64,000 bases of DNA, taken from Physcomitrium patens. Taxonomy: Eukaryota > Streptophyta > Bryopsida > Funariales > Funariaceae. The position numbers were made by a program, and so were the translations under genes. This document shows positions 12,561-26,219 of the stretch, piece after piece. The stretch spans positions 673,153 through 737,152 of the forward strand of contig NC_037255.1 in the NCBI RefSeq assembly GCF_000002425.4. Reading direction: 5' to 3'. Below the pieces are notes generated by a model. That model saw nothing but the letters and a program-made list of their open reading frames with translations, had not been told where the DNA came from and made no database searches. Within the stretch, counting starts at the first letter, position 1, and every line of letters begins with the position of its first letter.

Positions 12561-14397
12561 CCAAGGAGCTTTCCATTGTTAGCCTCAACCTGGAAAAAAG
12601 CTTCTGGTAACCCAAATATGATTTCCTGACAAAAACGGTTTCTTTCCTGCTTCGGTTATGAAACTGTCTCAGCTTAGACCTCATGAAGTGGCCCAGTGTC
12701 ACTGGCGACTATGTTTACCCCTGATGAGCATTAAAACATATTGCGTGGGTTGTCAGGATGACCTCAACCCGACGTCACTCGCCGGCTAAACCTTTGCAAG
12801 TGAATGAAGAGGGCTTGGATTTGTGAAGAGTGTGGGGACCAGATCTCCTGGCAAATGGATGGTGGGCTGTTGAAGGGGAGCAATCTCCATCTTGAATAGG
12901 GCGAAGGGGTGTTTGTGTGTGTAGGTGTGTAGAATTAGGTGTAGCTTAGCCTTTCAGGACATGAAGAAGGTTGAGGGGGAGGGGGACACTAGCACATGGA
13001 CTCCCCATGTCCCTCCTCACCCCCCCCCCCCGTGGCCATCACATGGCACAGCCTTGCAGTGTTATTACTCAGCTTTATGACAATAGCACCAAACGCTATC
13101 TTGTGGGGAATGGAAATGGACCTGGGCCTCCGAGACTCCCTCCTGTTTCAGTTTTAGTGCCCCATCTGGATGAAAAATAGCCAATGGGTTCTCATTTCTA
13201 ACACCATTTTCTATCCATCCAAGTTTTAGGGTTTGTTGCAACAAGGATTCCAACATGGAGGAGGGTTTAAAAGGATACACAACAAACATGTGTTGCCACT
13301 GAGGAGACTTTAGCTGTTTGCCTTCTTTCAAAGAAACCCTGTTTTACCATGGTCCACAATTTATCAAAAAATAAAATAAAATAAAATAAAATGTGACATA
13401 GTGATGGCACGAAGTTCAAGGCATCTTTCAAGAAATGTGACATGATTTTAGGGGAATAATAATGCATTTTGAAATGGAAGAGTTCACCACCATTTAAGTT
13501 TCAATGACAATCTTGTGTATCAAAGTCATTGAATCAGTGAGGTTTGAGGAGCAGAAAATTTTGAGCATACATGTAAGAACATGCACATTCACCCACAAAA
13601 ATACACTAACACTATTCATATCTAAATTTGATGCATGTGGGAAAATTATGCATAATCAAAATATGTTTTGATTGCAATATTTCAATAATTGGGAGATGTC
13701 ACATGTAAAACTTACTTACAGGTTTCAACTTGATTGATTAAAAGTTCATTAAATCATGTTCCTTGTCCTAAGTTTGGAATCACTTTGATAATGTGATTTT
13801 TGGAAGTTTTAAATTTGAATTCTTGGCATCATAATGTCTTTTCCATGTTAATGTTACATGATCTTGTGTTCCATTAAATTGTAAGTTGAATTTTGCACAA
13901 AATACAGAATTAAACTGATGCATCCACACACAATTTTCTTAATTTAAAAAAATGAAGAGCCTACCTACTAGATTTCATTGTATTGAACAAGCATTTAAAC
14001 TACTTGTATGATTCTAGAGCTACAATTGAAAAATAAATAAATAAATAAATAAATAATCAAATCAAATCAAATCAAATTGGGGGGAGGGGTATGGGCAAGT
14101 GAAAAGCTTAAGGATGGGACTCTACAACTCTCCACAAATTCATTTGAATAATCCAACCCAATTGAATGGAACCAAGCAAAAAAAATAATAATAATAAAAT
14201 ACAATATTGCCCTCAAGTGCTCATACCTTTTATAAATAGTGTGGAATTTTTGTTGCAGTACTTCTCCTTCTTTACAATTTTATCAATGTTATAACATACA
14301 GAGTGGCCAAGAGGGACAATGAATATGCCAAAAAAAAAGCTATTCTGTGTAACTCCTGTGTACAACTTTTTTCCAAGATGATGGAACCAATAGGAAT

Positions 14398-14405
<8 letters not shown>

Positions 14406-14432
<27 letters not shown>

Positions 14433-14505
14433 AATAATGGATGCTTTATGAGCTTTAGAGACAAAAATTGACAATAACTATGCTTAAGATTTTTGTATGC
14501 CAGTA

Positions 14506-14541
<36 letters not shown>

Positions 14542-14567
14542 GTATGTGTGTGTGTGTGTGTGTGTGT
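14406..14567. repeat. (TA)n and (TG)n microsatellite cluster
   Basis: TA runs lie at about 14406-14431 and 14506-14541, followed directly by a TG run at about 14542-14567. Confidence 0.9.
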
Positions 14568-15057
14568 TAAATGAGGATTGCTAAACAGTTGTGTGTGTAT
14601 ATGTGTATGTTTATAGCAATAATTTTAGAAATAAATAAGTAATGAATTACAAAATCCATCTCAAGACAAAAACTTTTTGAGTAAAAATGAGAATATGTGA
14701 AAATCACAAGGATTCATGTGTGCACATATCAACATTGTAATCAAAATCTTTTTTTTAACTTTCAAAATGATTTTAATTTATCTTGCGATCTATTAAAAAT
14801 TTGGGGAAGTCTTGTTTTCCAACATGTTTTTACCATGGTTGATAATTTTATGTCAAATGAATCCTTCTGATTTTCCTTCATTTCATTTTCTTATTAAAAG
14901 ATTAAGTCGTATCTTTGTTCCCATATAATCCAGAAACATGTGCCTGTAATAAAGGGTGAAAAAAGTTTCATTTTATTTCATGTCGGTTGTGTTATTAAGA
15001 CTAACACCAAATATTATTTGTTCAAAACTTAGAGCTGGCCATGGAGCTAATATACAG

Positions 15058-15085
15058 TTTTTTTTTTTTTTTTTTTTTTTTTTTT
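15058..15085. repeat. Poly(T) tract
   Basis: About 28 consecutive T residues. It could mark an old poly(A)-tailed insertion on the minus strand, but no element body is recognised beside it. Confidence 0.8.
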
Positions 15086-15355
15086 CCTTCGCTTAGATAG
15101 AAGAGAATGGTAGTTTTCCAATTCTATGTGCGTTGAGCTGTAGAGCCGCTCCAAAACTTGTGTAACACAATTTCACATACTTGGATGAAGCAAACAGAAC
15201 ATTATTTCTCATTCATTCCTCTTTCTAAAAAAACCAAACATAATATAAATTAACAGAATAATAATAAAAATAAAACCAAGGTCGAATGTAAGGCATTGAT
15301 CCATTATTTGGACTCTTCTCAGTCAAATTACTCTTGTCACATATAACTATAGCTG

Positions 15356-15389
15356 AAAGTATATACATATATATATATATATATATATA
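15356..15389. repeat. (TA)n microsatellite
   Basis: A TA/CATA run of about 30 bases. Confidence 0.85.
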
Positions 15390-15650
15390 ATGAGAGTAAA
15401 TTCGTACATCTCACGAGCCATGTACCATAACAAAGCTGGAATAAATGATTGGGTTTATTTATAAAATGTTTATTTATTTTGATTGGAAACTCAAGATCAT
15501 GGCATTTTTTAGATTCAGACAACTAATTCCAGCTCCACCTCCTCCTCCCCCTCTTGCACTCCCATAACCGTTATCATCCGTCCACTTTATAGTACATCCT
15601 TCCAATGTTCATCCACCCTAGCACAGTGCTCTTTTATTGCATATGGACAC

Positions 15651-16140
15651 CTGCTCGACCCGGTCCGTCCAACCCACCCCAGCTCGTCCAACCCATTCCA
15701 AGTTGTCCAACCCATTCCAAGTTGTCCAACCCATTCCAAGTTGTCCAATCCATTCCAAGTTGTCCAACCCATTCCAAGTTGTCCAACCCACTCCGGCTCG
15801 TCCAATCCACCGCAGCTCGTTCCGACCCGTCCAACCCACTCCGGCTCGTCCAACCCACCGCAGCTCGTCCCGGCCCGTCCAACCCACTCCGGCTCGTCAA
15901 ACCCATCGCAGCTCGTCCCGGCCCGTCCAACCCACTCCGGCTCGTCCAACCCACCGCAGCTCGTCCTGGCCCGTCCAACCCACTACAGCTCGTCCAACAC
16001 ACCGCATATCGTCCAAGCCACCGCAGCTCGTCCAATCCACCGCAGCTCGTTCAACCCACCGAAGCTCCTTCAACACACTCCAGCTCGTCCAACCCACCGC
16101 AGCTCGTCCAACCCACCCCAGCTCGACACGGGCCGTCCCA
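15651..16140. repeat. GC-rich minisatellite, 19-bp unit with a 48-bp higher-order repeat
   Basis: The basic unit is 19 bp, typified by CCAACCCATTCCAAGTTGT, tandem in the left third (about 15687-15800). The middle third is a 48-bp higher-order repeat: CCAACCCACTCCGGCTCGT, then CCAACCCACCGCAGCTCGT, then a 10-bp CCCGGCCCGT. The right third is a mixture of unit variants. The unit contains no stop codon in any frame, so long proline/serine-rich frames are open on both strands. No splice or start context favours any of them, and I treat the array as non-coding. Confidence 0.9.
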
Positions 16141-18110
16141 GCCTGCCACCGTCAAATGGCGTAGAGGATGTAAGGAGGCACTCACTAGCCCGGTGACCAA
16201 CCCCAGCAGTGCATCCACGTGACATCCTGATTAGTGTAGCTCTTTAGTTGTCCATTAATAATATGACCTCCCTTTCCATGAGTCGAGATATAATTAGGCT
16301 TGTTTTTTCTTATTCTTATTCTGTTATTTCTGGTGGCTATTAAGGGAGTTGGCTTTTCAAGGTTCCTGCCACAGTAGGTCACAGCATGGTGCTCAAAATC
16401 GCCATCACATGGGCTCCATCTGATTGTATCATCCTTTTCAAGCCATTTCCCCCAGAGATGGGTTTGCCCTAAATCACTCATGCTTTGGACCAATGATTTT
16501 TATCACCTGTGTTCAGGTTATCATTATTGTTATTATGAAAAGTTTGAAGAAACTTATAAAGTATGACACAATCCAACATGCTGATGCTTTTGAGGATTCT
16601 ACTGCCCACCAGTCTGTAATTGTGCACAATATTCAATGCTGATGATACATTTTACACCAGAAGAAACAAAATATAACCAGTTTTTTTTTTTCTTTAAATT
16701 TTCATAATGAAAGTTGAAGGAGATATTGTCATGAGGAAACCCACTTTTCCCACATGGGCTTAATGAGTTGATGGATCCCAACATGGGTAAGATAGATAGA
16801 TTGAGAGAAATGTTTCTCACTTTCCCCCAATGCTTAGCAGACTGGCTATCTGCATTGAGCAGCTGTTCATGCCCCAGCATCACTTGAATACACCCTTTCT
16901 TAGGCTCTCATCCAATCCTGACTTGTTGTATTCCCAAATGGGTCCCCAGATGATGCTATGGCACAAACGAACTCAACAGATCAAAGTTACATGCCATTAT
17001 TCTATCACAAGTGAATCTATTTTGGCTCTGCCTTTATATTCATCTATCCACCCTACTGTCCGTTCATTTTGATTATAAAATATGAGCCGCCCACAGCACA
17101 AGACTTTGGCAAATCAATGAAGTCCATGGCGAGCAAAAGAGTCGTGGATGCACTTGAATTGGTCTGGGGTTACCAACTACGGAATCCATATCCGGTGCCG
17201 GGTTTTATAAAGAACCCATTACTTGTGTCAAAAAGATAAGAAATGCAGAAAAATACCGAAAACAGCTCTCAAGTTTGAAAAGTGCAAGATCCGTTGGGTC
17301 TGCAGCATCCACTGAGATGTAGCTCCTCATTTCAATCCTCATCTCAGAACTTGTCCTCTACAGCATCCCAATGAAACCCTCACAATCTGGTCTATTTCCC
17401 GAAAAGAATTTCCATGCTCTACTCCACCAAGTCCAACGAGGTAAGCATATACGTTGTTCAGGCTGTATCGAAGCTAAAAATAACCTGCAGTTAGATCAAC
17501 AGAGTTGTTTTCCTAGAATATTTATTCCGTGTGGAGGAGGTTTTTCAAACCGTCGACGAGTTCTAGGAATTGGGGTGACTGTTATTTGGCCCTCAGAACT
17601 ATGGGCGGGGAGGGCAGCTGCTGTCGAAGCATCATTCTGTCATTTCACATCACAGCAAATGAGGCTAACCTAAACAACCCTCTGGTTTCTACACAAATCT
17701 CTATGACTCCCACAAAAGATCCGACTCAACGAGAGCTGGATACCTCAGTAGAAAAAAACACCCATCATCACAAGAGCTGTTATAATTAGATGGTCCCAGC
17801 GATTCGAAAACGCTTCAATAGTTGACTAAAAGCAGGCAAAAGATAGACTCAGAACAGCTAAATAAAGCCTACAGAAGAACCTGATGATACAATTTCGTTA
17901 ATTTGGAGATTTCCGTGATAATATGAGCTGAGGGCAGTAAGGGATTGATGATTACCCTACGCGTCTGTAAGAAAAACCTCAAGTGTCTCGATAACTTCGT
18001 AAAACACTGTACATGTGCTCTACGTCACTGAAATTACATGCATATCTAGGTTACATATGTAATGCTGAGGAGTGTAAAATTTCTAAGGAGGAGGGGGGCA
18101 CTCTTACTGC
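16141..18110. other. Intergenic DNA and probable 3' flank of the SDR-like gene
   Basis: No coding region is recognised. The right part probably contains the 3' UTR of the minus-strand gene whose stop is at 18111-18113. Short frames at 17371-17789 have no domain. Confidence 0.4.
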
Positions 18111-21100
18111 TCAGAGGTTCAAAAGCTCTACTCCGTCCAGTGAGGTGGTAGGAGGAAGCAGCTGCACAATAATATATTTAACAAAGATGAGTTTCCATAT
18201 CCTTACACATTGGGATAAATAGTCTGAGTGCAAGGTAATAAATGTAACAACGAACCGCTGCGAGACTTGAAAAGAATACCAGAGTAGCCTAAGAAGTGCA
18301 CGAGTTGTTACCTTGTCTTGGTCGATTGCTGTAACGGTTTTTCCATACGACTTCTCGTTAAACAAAACTTTCATGACCTGAAGGTCACACCCGCAACACA
18401 TTCAACGTGGAGATGAAATTATTAACAGTTGCAGAGATGAATGTTCCAGGGAGGCAAGAACAGTGCAAGATTCAAGTGCACTGTTTAACAAAGGTAAATC
18501 CATCTGCGTATTTCAACAGGCGATAATCGTCGCGTAAAGCATTCAAACTTGTAGAACCCTATTCCTAATAAACCGCACCACTAATTCAATAATCTTAGAA
18601 AAATACTATAGGAGTTTGAGTTGGCTGCAGAAAACGAAAGCAACATTATCACTTACAAGGGAGGCAACGTCAGCTCGGCTGATGAGCCCAGAAACGCCAG
18701 AATTCTCTGTCAAAATTCCATTGCCGGTAGGAGGCTGCAAAAACCACTCAAGTATGAGAACCGTCCACCGAGACCTTCCAAGCAGCTTCACCGACATACA
18801 AGGGGATACTAGGTTACAATCACTTTCCTCACAGATAAAAAAAACACTCCAAGAACACCAGCAGCGATACCGAGATGAAATCTACTAACGTGGTCACTCA
18901 TCCTGATATTACTTTTGTTAAGAGGAACCACTTGAAAAGAAATCACATGGGTGGAAATGGAACATACAGCAGCCAATAGACCCCCAGGACGAATGATAGT
19001 ATAACTGAGGCCGCTTGATTTCACAGCCTCCTCGGCTACCTCCTTCGCCTCCAGCACTGTCTTCAAAACTGCCAATGTCTAAAATACGACAGCAAACATT
19101 TCCTTCAATTTTTTGTTGCAGAAGGTAACATCCACTACAGCTGGAAGTGATCACGATCTATATATATATATATATATATGGAGTTGGAGCACAGTAAGCA
19201 CCCACCTTATCATCAACAGCCTTCACACTGTCTCCAGCTCCAACGCTGGAAATCTGCGTCACCGCCAGTTGCAAACTACATCACCTTCATATCTGTTTTA
19301 TCTAGTATGAAATATATACCGTGCACTCGTTTGCAACTATACAGTTAGATGGTGACAATGGTAAAAACAATTCGTGAAGTGCCATGTGCTAAGGTTCCGT
19401 GCTAGTATTTTAACTTCTTCTGCTCGAATGCGATAACAACCACATATAACAGGTTCAACATACCATGATGAATCTTTTCACGCCTGCCTTCTTGGCTGCA
19501 TTTGCCAGATTGATAGGACCATCCTGTCATTGTGACAAAATCCATCAAAAAATGTGCTGAAATTTGGTCAACTGCGCTAAAATAACATGCTTGGATTGCA
19601 AAGAAAAATCAGAGATCCACGATAATAATATGCGATGAAACTCGGTACATGAGAAGGGCAACGGTTATACCTTATCTACTTCAGGGTGCGTAGTTCCTCC
19701 ACCTGCGAACCCGAGAAAAAAATCAGATTCTAAGAAAACGAAAATCTCCACAACCTACTTGCTTTTTTCTTTTTTCTTTTTTCTTTTCAAAATTGAAATA
19801 TATATATCTACATATATATATATATATATATATATAAGAACTTGGCATAACACAGTATCTGGAAAAATCAATAATATGATATCCACCACGTTTTCTGCCA
19901 CAAAGCCCATAGGTTAGATTTCTGGAACGGCTGTTTCGATGTTTAAACGTAGACTTGTTCTCCGTTCGAAAACATATCAATTTTGCATGCCGATAGATCC
20001 AAAATCTTTAATTTAGAATTCAAATGGAATCAATGATTATGCGAGAGGCATACCCACAGTGCAGACTATGGCATCAAAAGAATTTGATCGCAACACCTTC
20101 TCGATGGTCGCAACATCTAGTACATCGCCAAGGGCAAGCATTGACCCAAGACCCTCAATCTCTGGACGAAATTTTTCATTTCTTTGATATGCTGTAACCC
20201 ATGATCCTGCCTTTGCTAATACACGCACAGTCTCCATTCCAACACCGCCGCCTCCAACAACCAAAACTGCGAAACCAAGACAATCCAATCTTCAGCGAGT
20301 TATGGTTAGCACAAAATACGAAAGATGAAATGACTACCAAGAAATGAAAGAAAACATCATCTTGTGATAACACTAGTCTAATGGCTAGCCACAAACACTA
20401 GTCACAACTAAAATCTATGTAGATGTAAAAAAGACGTGAACTACAAATTCTTTTTCTCATTCTTGGATTATTACAAAGGCTGTTAAAGTTTACAAGTAAT
20501 GAGCAAGACCTGTCGAGTTGTCCACGGTAACAGGCTCTTCTAGATCAGCACCCGCTTCACACCTTGTTTCTCTAGGCAAAGATGTCCTTCTTGACATACT
20601 CAAGAAATCTGTCCTATTTGTTAGTACCTGTAAATACATATCTGCAAGCATCAGTGTTGCGCTGAAATTGCTCCAGTCCCCGGAGTGAGAACATTTCGTG
20701 AAATTTGTAGAATCGTACGAGGCGCACTTATTTGTGCACATGTAACAAAAGCTATTACCTATTTTATTAGAATACTTGAGGATTGCACGCTCGTGCTTAT
20801 GAACAATTAAAAAGATTGGTATCAAGGCTGGAAGTGCTCCAAACACCAGCAGTTTACAGAATCGACCAGAGGTGTCTAACCTCACACACGCGATACACTA
20901 TTCCCCTCAACGACATCATGAATCTCTTATCTGACTAGTCCACCGCAACTAAACGACAACGCATGTCTTCTAGATTACAGAAATTTCCACACCCCGCAAT
21001 TTACTGATGAGATAAACCTCAATGACAAGGCATTGCAACCATTACAGCTACATCTGGAAACTCCAAAAACCCTATCGTAACCTAATAAGCTGCAGCTTAG

Positions 21101-21573
21101 ACTGCAAAATAACTTTCTAGAAAAATCTTCCAGCAGCTATTAGTGTCCAAAACAACATTCAATGGCTCCACACTTGCCTTCTCGTCTACTGGGAGATAAC
21201 TCCCAAAGACGCATTTCCTCACAATTCCTCTCAGCCCTCACATAAGAAGCCTCTAACAAACAAACAAACAAACAAACAAACAAACAAAAAACGCACCATT
21301 GCGAAATTACTCACTCAACGAAAGAATTACCACCAAGTCAGCACTACAGAATACCGGAGAATCCACCCCAGCGTCAAAGACAAAAACGGAGAGGGATAAT
21401 GAAGCTGCCATTACCTGAGAAACGGAGGCGGAGCTGGCGAGATGGATGGCAAGGCGAGCAGGAGCTGGGCACGCCATGGCGACGTTCCTCCACTTGGTAG
21501 TGGTGCTTGTGGCGGAAGTGGAGTGCACAGATACCACGGACGCTGGTCCCGTGCTGCAAAGAAGAGACTCCAT
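18111..21573 (-). CDS. Plastid-type NAD(P)-binding Rossmann-fold protein (atypical SDR)
   Basis: Ten minus-strand exons fit in phase: 21573-21415, 20627-20510, 20266-20054, 19702-19671, 19523-19464, 19253-19206, 19078-18968, 18734-18657, 18377-18312 and 18161-18111. The product is about 311 residues. Residues 1-53 are rich in Ser, Thr and Ala with few acidic residues, like a chloroplast transit peptide (inferred). Residues 93-112 hold the glycine-rich nucleotide loop VLVVGGGGVGMETV. FDAIVCTVG, DGPINLANAAKKAGVKRF, EAKEVAEEAVKSSGLSYTII and RPGG follow in the order usual for NmrA-like atypical SDRs such as the Tic62/HCF173-related families. PTGNGIL and SGLISRADVASL complete the family pattern. 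No substrate is predicted. The fourth exon is only 32 bp. An alternative acceptor for the last exon at about 18266 would add about 33 residues. Confidence 0.85.
19158..19179. repeat. (TA)n microsatellite inside an intron of the SDR-like gene
   Basis: A TA run lies between the exons at 19253-19206 and 19078-18968. A second one is at 19801-19836 in the intron upstream of the 32-bp exon. Confidence 0.85.
21256..21290. repeat. (AAAC)n tetranucleotide repeat
   Basis: About eight CAAA units lie in the first intron of the SDR-like gene. Confidence 0.9.
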
Positions 21574-21795
21574 AGCTCCCTAGATTGTGAAAAAGCTCCA
21601 AGCGACACGCTCTCGAGGCACCGAGAAACAGTGATGGCGGGAGCAATGCGAGCAAAGCAAAGCAAAGCCAAGGGAGTGTGAGGGAGGAGGAGATCTCGGC
21701 GAAGGCTTTGGAGCACAAGCAAGATGAGGCCTCGAGATCAGCCTGGACTGGGGACGACATTGCCCCGTTTCGGATATTGATCCGATGTGGCAGCC

Positions 21796-21838
21796 GACGT
21801 GGCTGACCAGGTGGATGCCGACGTGGTTGATGACGTGG
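21796..21838. promoter_or_regulatory. Three GACGTGG (ACGT-core) boxes upstream of the SDR-like gene
   Basis: GACGTGG occurs at 21796-21802, 21820-21826 and 21832-21838, about 220-265 bp upstream of the start codon at 21573. The ACGTGG core is bound by plant bZIP factors (ABRE or C/G-hybrid type). Clustering in 43 bp suggests a real cis-module. Whether it acts in light or ABA signalling is not shown by sequence. Confidence 0.5.
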
Positions 21839-21899
21839 CGTGCCTAGTTGGCACCTCCCCCGCCACCCATGGCATCTGTGACAACAACTGTGGTAAAAA

Positions 21900-22487
21900 A
21901 AAATGGCTGCTGTTGCGATTTTGAGTAGGAAACCTTTTTCATAGCAATTCTATTACCATATCATTAGAAGAATATGGCAATAATTTTATTATATTATAAA
22001 AAAAACCATTCATTACTGTGTTTAATTATCTATCTATCTAATCTTATTAATATCTTTTTGTTATTTTTACACTGTGTGAGATTAGATCACTCATTGTGGG
22101 TTTTTATATGTTCAACTATTAGGATTATGCAATAGAGTATATTGAGACATTAAATTGTGCAACAACTAGCCTAGTTATTGAAGATTTGAAATAAAGTATG
22201 CATTAATTTATAATAAAAGTTGGTGAATGAACAAAAACATTAGAATACAATCTTTGTTTAATGTTTCTTGAAATTTAGTCCACGATAGTTATATTTTGTA
22301 ATCATGTGCAGTTAATTTTTTCATGGAAAGGACTCAATTTTAATGATTTTTTTTTTTTAATTATGTGCATTTCATACATTTTCACACTGTAATGAAACGT
22401 GTATATATATTATATTTCATTATGATGCTTAAATTTGTAACATTTTTTTTTAATCATATTTCATATTGACACGATAGAATATAACCA

Positions 22488-22520
<33 letters not shown>

Positions 22521-24379
22521 TGGTGTTGCAATTGGTATAAGATATTTTACTGTTGCCACAACAACTTGCCACCCACTCAAATCATTTTTTAGTTTTTTCA
22601 ATTTATTAAAAAAAACATTAATATTTTAAATATGATTCTTTTTTGTCTAAGCACATAAATGATAAATTTAATTGTGATATTTTTTAAATTTTTAATAAGA
22701 ATAAATTATGATATTATGTGATGATAGCAAATTTTGATGACAATAGCAAAAACTATGGTGGCAATAACTTATATATATATATATATATATATAACTATCA
22801 AACTGTTAGTATTGTCAGTTTGTAAGTTATTTTTTGTTTCAAACTCTTATATGCGTGATGCACAAAAGTTAGATGCATCTATGCACCATTTTAAAATTAA
22901 TTTCTCATTCAAAGATATTATTCACCTAATTTTGGAATCTAAAGTTTAAGGTATTAGAATTATTTTTATATTGTAATTTGTTGATTATTGTTATTTGAAA
23001 ACAAAAATATTATAAATTTATTTAGTAATATAATTAATCCAGTGGTATAAAAAATGATCTACTATTGTAGACAGTGACTTATATTCTAAATAACTTAGCT
23101 TAAAAACATTATCATTATAAGTTGTAGTATGAAGATGCAACTTCAATAAAATATATATATATATATATATATATATTAAGTTTTTGTATAGATTTATTGT
23201 TGTTATTTTTTTTTTTATTCTATTTTATTTTATTTTAGAAAATTTAAAGAACATTTTATATATTATTAATAAAAAAGAAGTTGTCTTAATCTTTTGATGT
23301 TTTCATTTCATGCAAGAAACCTAGATTCTTATATTAAGTACAATAGCATTTGAAAATAAAAATACAAATGGTTGAAAAATTAGATGAGATATCGTTGGCA
23401 TTCCACCTTTTATTGTTAAAGTTCTTCCAAAATTTTAATATACATTATCTGATCCTCAGAAACAAAATTGAAATATAATAAACAGATTAATGTGAATAAA
23501 AATTAAAACTGTGTACTTCTTGTAAATGGTATCACCAAAATTTGATTAATTTTCACATTTTATCAGTTTAATATAAACATATATATATATATATATATAT
23601 AAGCCTAAGTAACATTTAATTTTTCTAGCCATCATCTATTAAGATAATAGAAAATAAGTTATTGATATCGAAAAATGATTTGCTATATGTAAAAAACAAA
23701 ATTGCACAAATGTTCAAAACATTTAACAATTACATATGCTTACTGTGTAACTGAATCAAATTTAGTGGTATCACCACCCCACTATTGTCAAAAAATATAT
23801 AATTTAATGTTTAAACACAATGACTTCTCAGTTATTCATACTGGAAAATTAATTATTAAGGAATTTTTATTTGTAGATATTGTTTATCCTTGATTTTATT
23901 ATTTATTTACTTATATTCTAGTTTAAGTAAAACCATTCTATCAATTCAAAACTATGCACAAGTTAATGGTAATAAGTCTCTAATACTACGGGTTATACTA
24001 TCACATTTCCAACTTTCATTGACAATTTATGGAATGGAAAAGAGGTAATGTTTTTTTTTTGTGGTATCTACTAATGTCTTTGCTAATTCTTTTTAGGATT
24101 ATAATTTATTCATGTTAAATCCAAAGAATACAAATAATATTACTACTAAATATCCATTTATCATAAAAAAATCAATAAAATTCTTGAACTTCTTTTAGAA
24201 AATTATATGTAAACTTTATATAAAACTATCCTACTAAAATATTTTAAGAAACTTTTGTATTTGGTAAACCAAGACATCTCATTAATATTTTTATTACATA
24301 ATATTAGATTCTATTTTTATTTAGTAATGATAAATATTACTAATAAATATCATATATTATATATTATATAACTATAATC

Positions 24380-24422
<43 letters not shown>

Positions 24423-26081
24423 ATGATACTTGATAAAAAATACTTACATTATTATTATTTTTTTTATATAATAATTCTACTAAAAACTTAAAATTGTGTT
24501 GTAGTGTAAAAAAAGTGGACTTTATCTTATACTTCTTCTTGGAACTTTATAAATGACTTTTCTAAGTATAAAGTTAATTGAGTGAAACTTCTGAAATTTA
24601 AATAATCAAAGGATTAAAAAATTGTGATCTCTCACCTTTTCCTCTAATATAAAGAAATTTTAAGATAAATTTATAAATAATTTTTATAATACTCTTAATA
24701 TTAATAATTATAAAAGATAATACAAAAATTTGACATAGTATGAAAATTGTTGTTACTTGGAATATGCAATAAGTCCACTTCAAAAGATGGATTGTACAAA
24801 ATTTTTAGAAGTTATATTAAAAGTTGCTAAAAAAAAAAAACTAAAAATTTGTATTAGTTCATTATTGTTAGATCTAAGATATGAACCAGAAATTTAGACC
24901 TATAATAAAATAATAATTTGGTCTATTTCATGGCCTCTTCTCACATGCTATTTCCAATGCAAAGGTCTCCAAAAAGAATGTATATATTTATTAAGCATGG
25001 AACTTTTGTAGGACTTTTGCACCATGAATGTTCACAGTGGCCTCTAAATATGAATCCTTCTTAGCTAAAAATTCATATTAACTTAAAATTTTAAATTATG
25101 ATATTAAAAATATACTCTTATTTTAGACAATTAAGACTTTTAACTTATTAATACTAAACTAGAAAAGATTAATAATGAATTTTTAAAATAAAATAATTAT
25201 TTTAAACTAGCTTTCTAAACTATTCCAAATTTAAGATTTATATTAAAAATAGAAGATTATGAATGTTATTATAATACAAAAATTTAAATACTATTTGATA
25301 TTTTTTGGATTTATAAAGAAATAACTACTATTAAAAACTACAAAAGAAGGATGGTGTAATATAATATTATTTATTTAATTTCTTTGATGCCAAATTTAGT
25401 AATTTTAAACTTTAGCTAGTAAAAACTTAGGTCTTTAATTGAAATTGGACAATGGTTTTAAAAGTCAATTCTTCAAAAGTGCATTAGAGAGATTTCTTTA
25501 AAAACAAAACCTTGTTGGCAAGTTCATTGTTTTTTTTTTTTACTTGACAATAGTTTGTACTAATATAATAGTTAATTTTAATATTTTTTATTAATATGTT
25601 TTGCTCCCCTTTAGGAAGTGAATAGGAATATACTTTAAGTAGAAGGGAGATATTTTTAATTTCGTATAGCATATAAAAATATCATCTTACCATTGTGTCA
25701 ATGGCTTTAATAAGATATTTTTGATAAGGTATAACTCGATAAAAAATATTATATGATTTATTATTTAAAATATATATGAATATTGTGGCAAAGTTTTTAA
25801 AAGTGTATTCAAGTCAAGTATTATCTCAACTATCAAAGGCCAGTCAGAAGACCTTAAGTCTCAAATCAATTCTTGGTGCAAAAAAACCCACTAAGAGAAT
25901 TGCAACCTTTGACATAGATATACCTAATTCTAAACACAACATATAAGATTCCAATTTATGTTTGTGTGTATTATATATATATAAACTAACCAAATTAGTA
26001 TTTTGTACTTGGTTTATAATGTCAAGTATTATCTCAAAAGCCAATGATAAGTTTTAAGGTCTAAAGTAGCACATCTCTTTT
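21900..26081. other. Very AT-rich gene-free DNA
   Basis: About 4.2 kb of AT-rich sequence holds several TA microsatellites (22490-22510, 22768-22793, 23150-23175, 23579-23601, 24386-24420). No open frame has a recognisable domain. No element termini were found. It is probably decayed repeat or heterochromatic spacer. Confidence 0.5.
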
Positions 26082-26086
26082 GTTAG

Positions 26087-26219
26087 TGTTGAGAATGTTT
26101 AGAAAGACACAAGAGTAATAGTAAGTCATACACACATACAAGAGTAGTAGTAAGTCATACACACACAAGAGTAGTAATAAGTAATACACACAAGAGGATT
26201 TCTAAGGAGAGAGAGCTTC
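26087..26219 (-). repeat. Copia 3' LTR, left segment
   Basis: Starts TGTTGAGAATG and matches the start of the right LTR at 40968. It contains a tandem unit of about 27-32 bp around CAAGAGTAGTAGTAAGTCATA, with one more copy than the right LTR. It ends with GCTTC, the target duplicated by chromovirus A. Confidence 0.9.

Larger units (their letters stand above)
12561..15600. other. Intergenic AT-rich DNA
   Basis: No gene is supported. The stretch holds an (AAAT)n/(AAATC)n tract near 14026-14078 and several dinucleotide repeats listed separately. All open frames are short and low-complexity. Confidence 0.5.

Noticed and set aside
15605-16222. Proline/serine-rich ORF of 205 residues over the minisatellite
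   Set aside because: The repeat unit has no stop in any frame, so long frames exist on both strands. No start context, splice signal or domain favours one.
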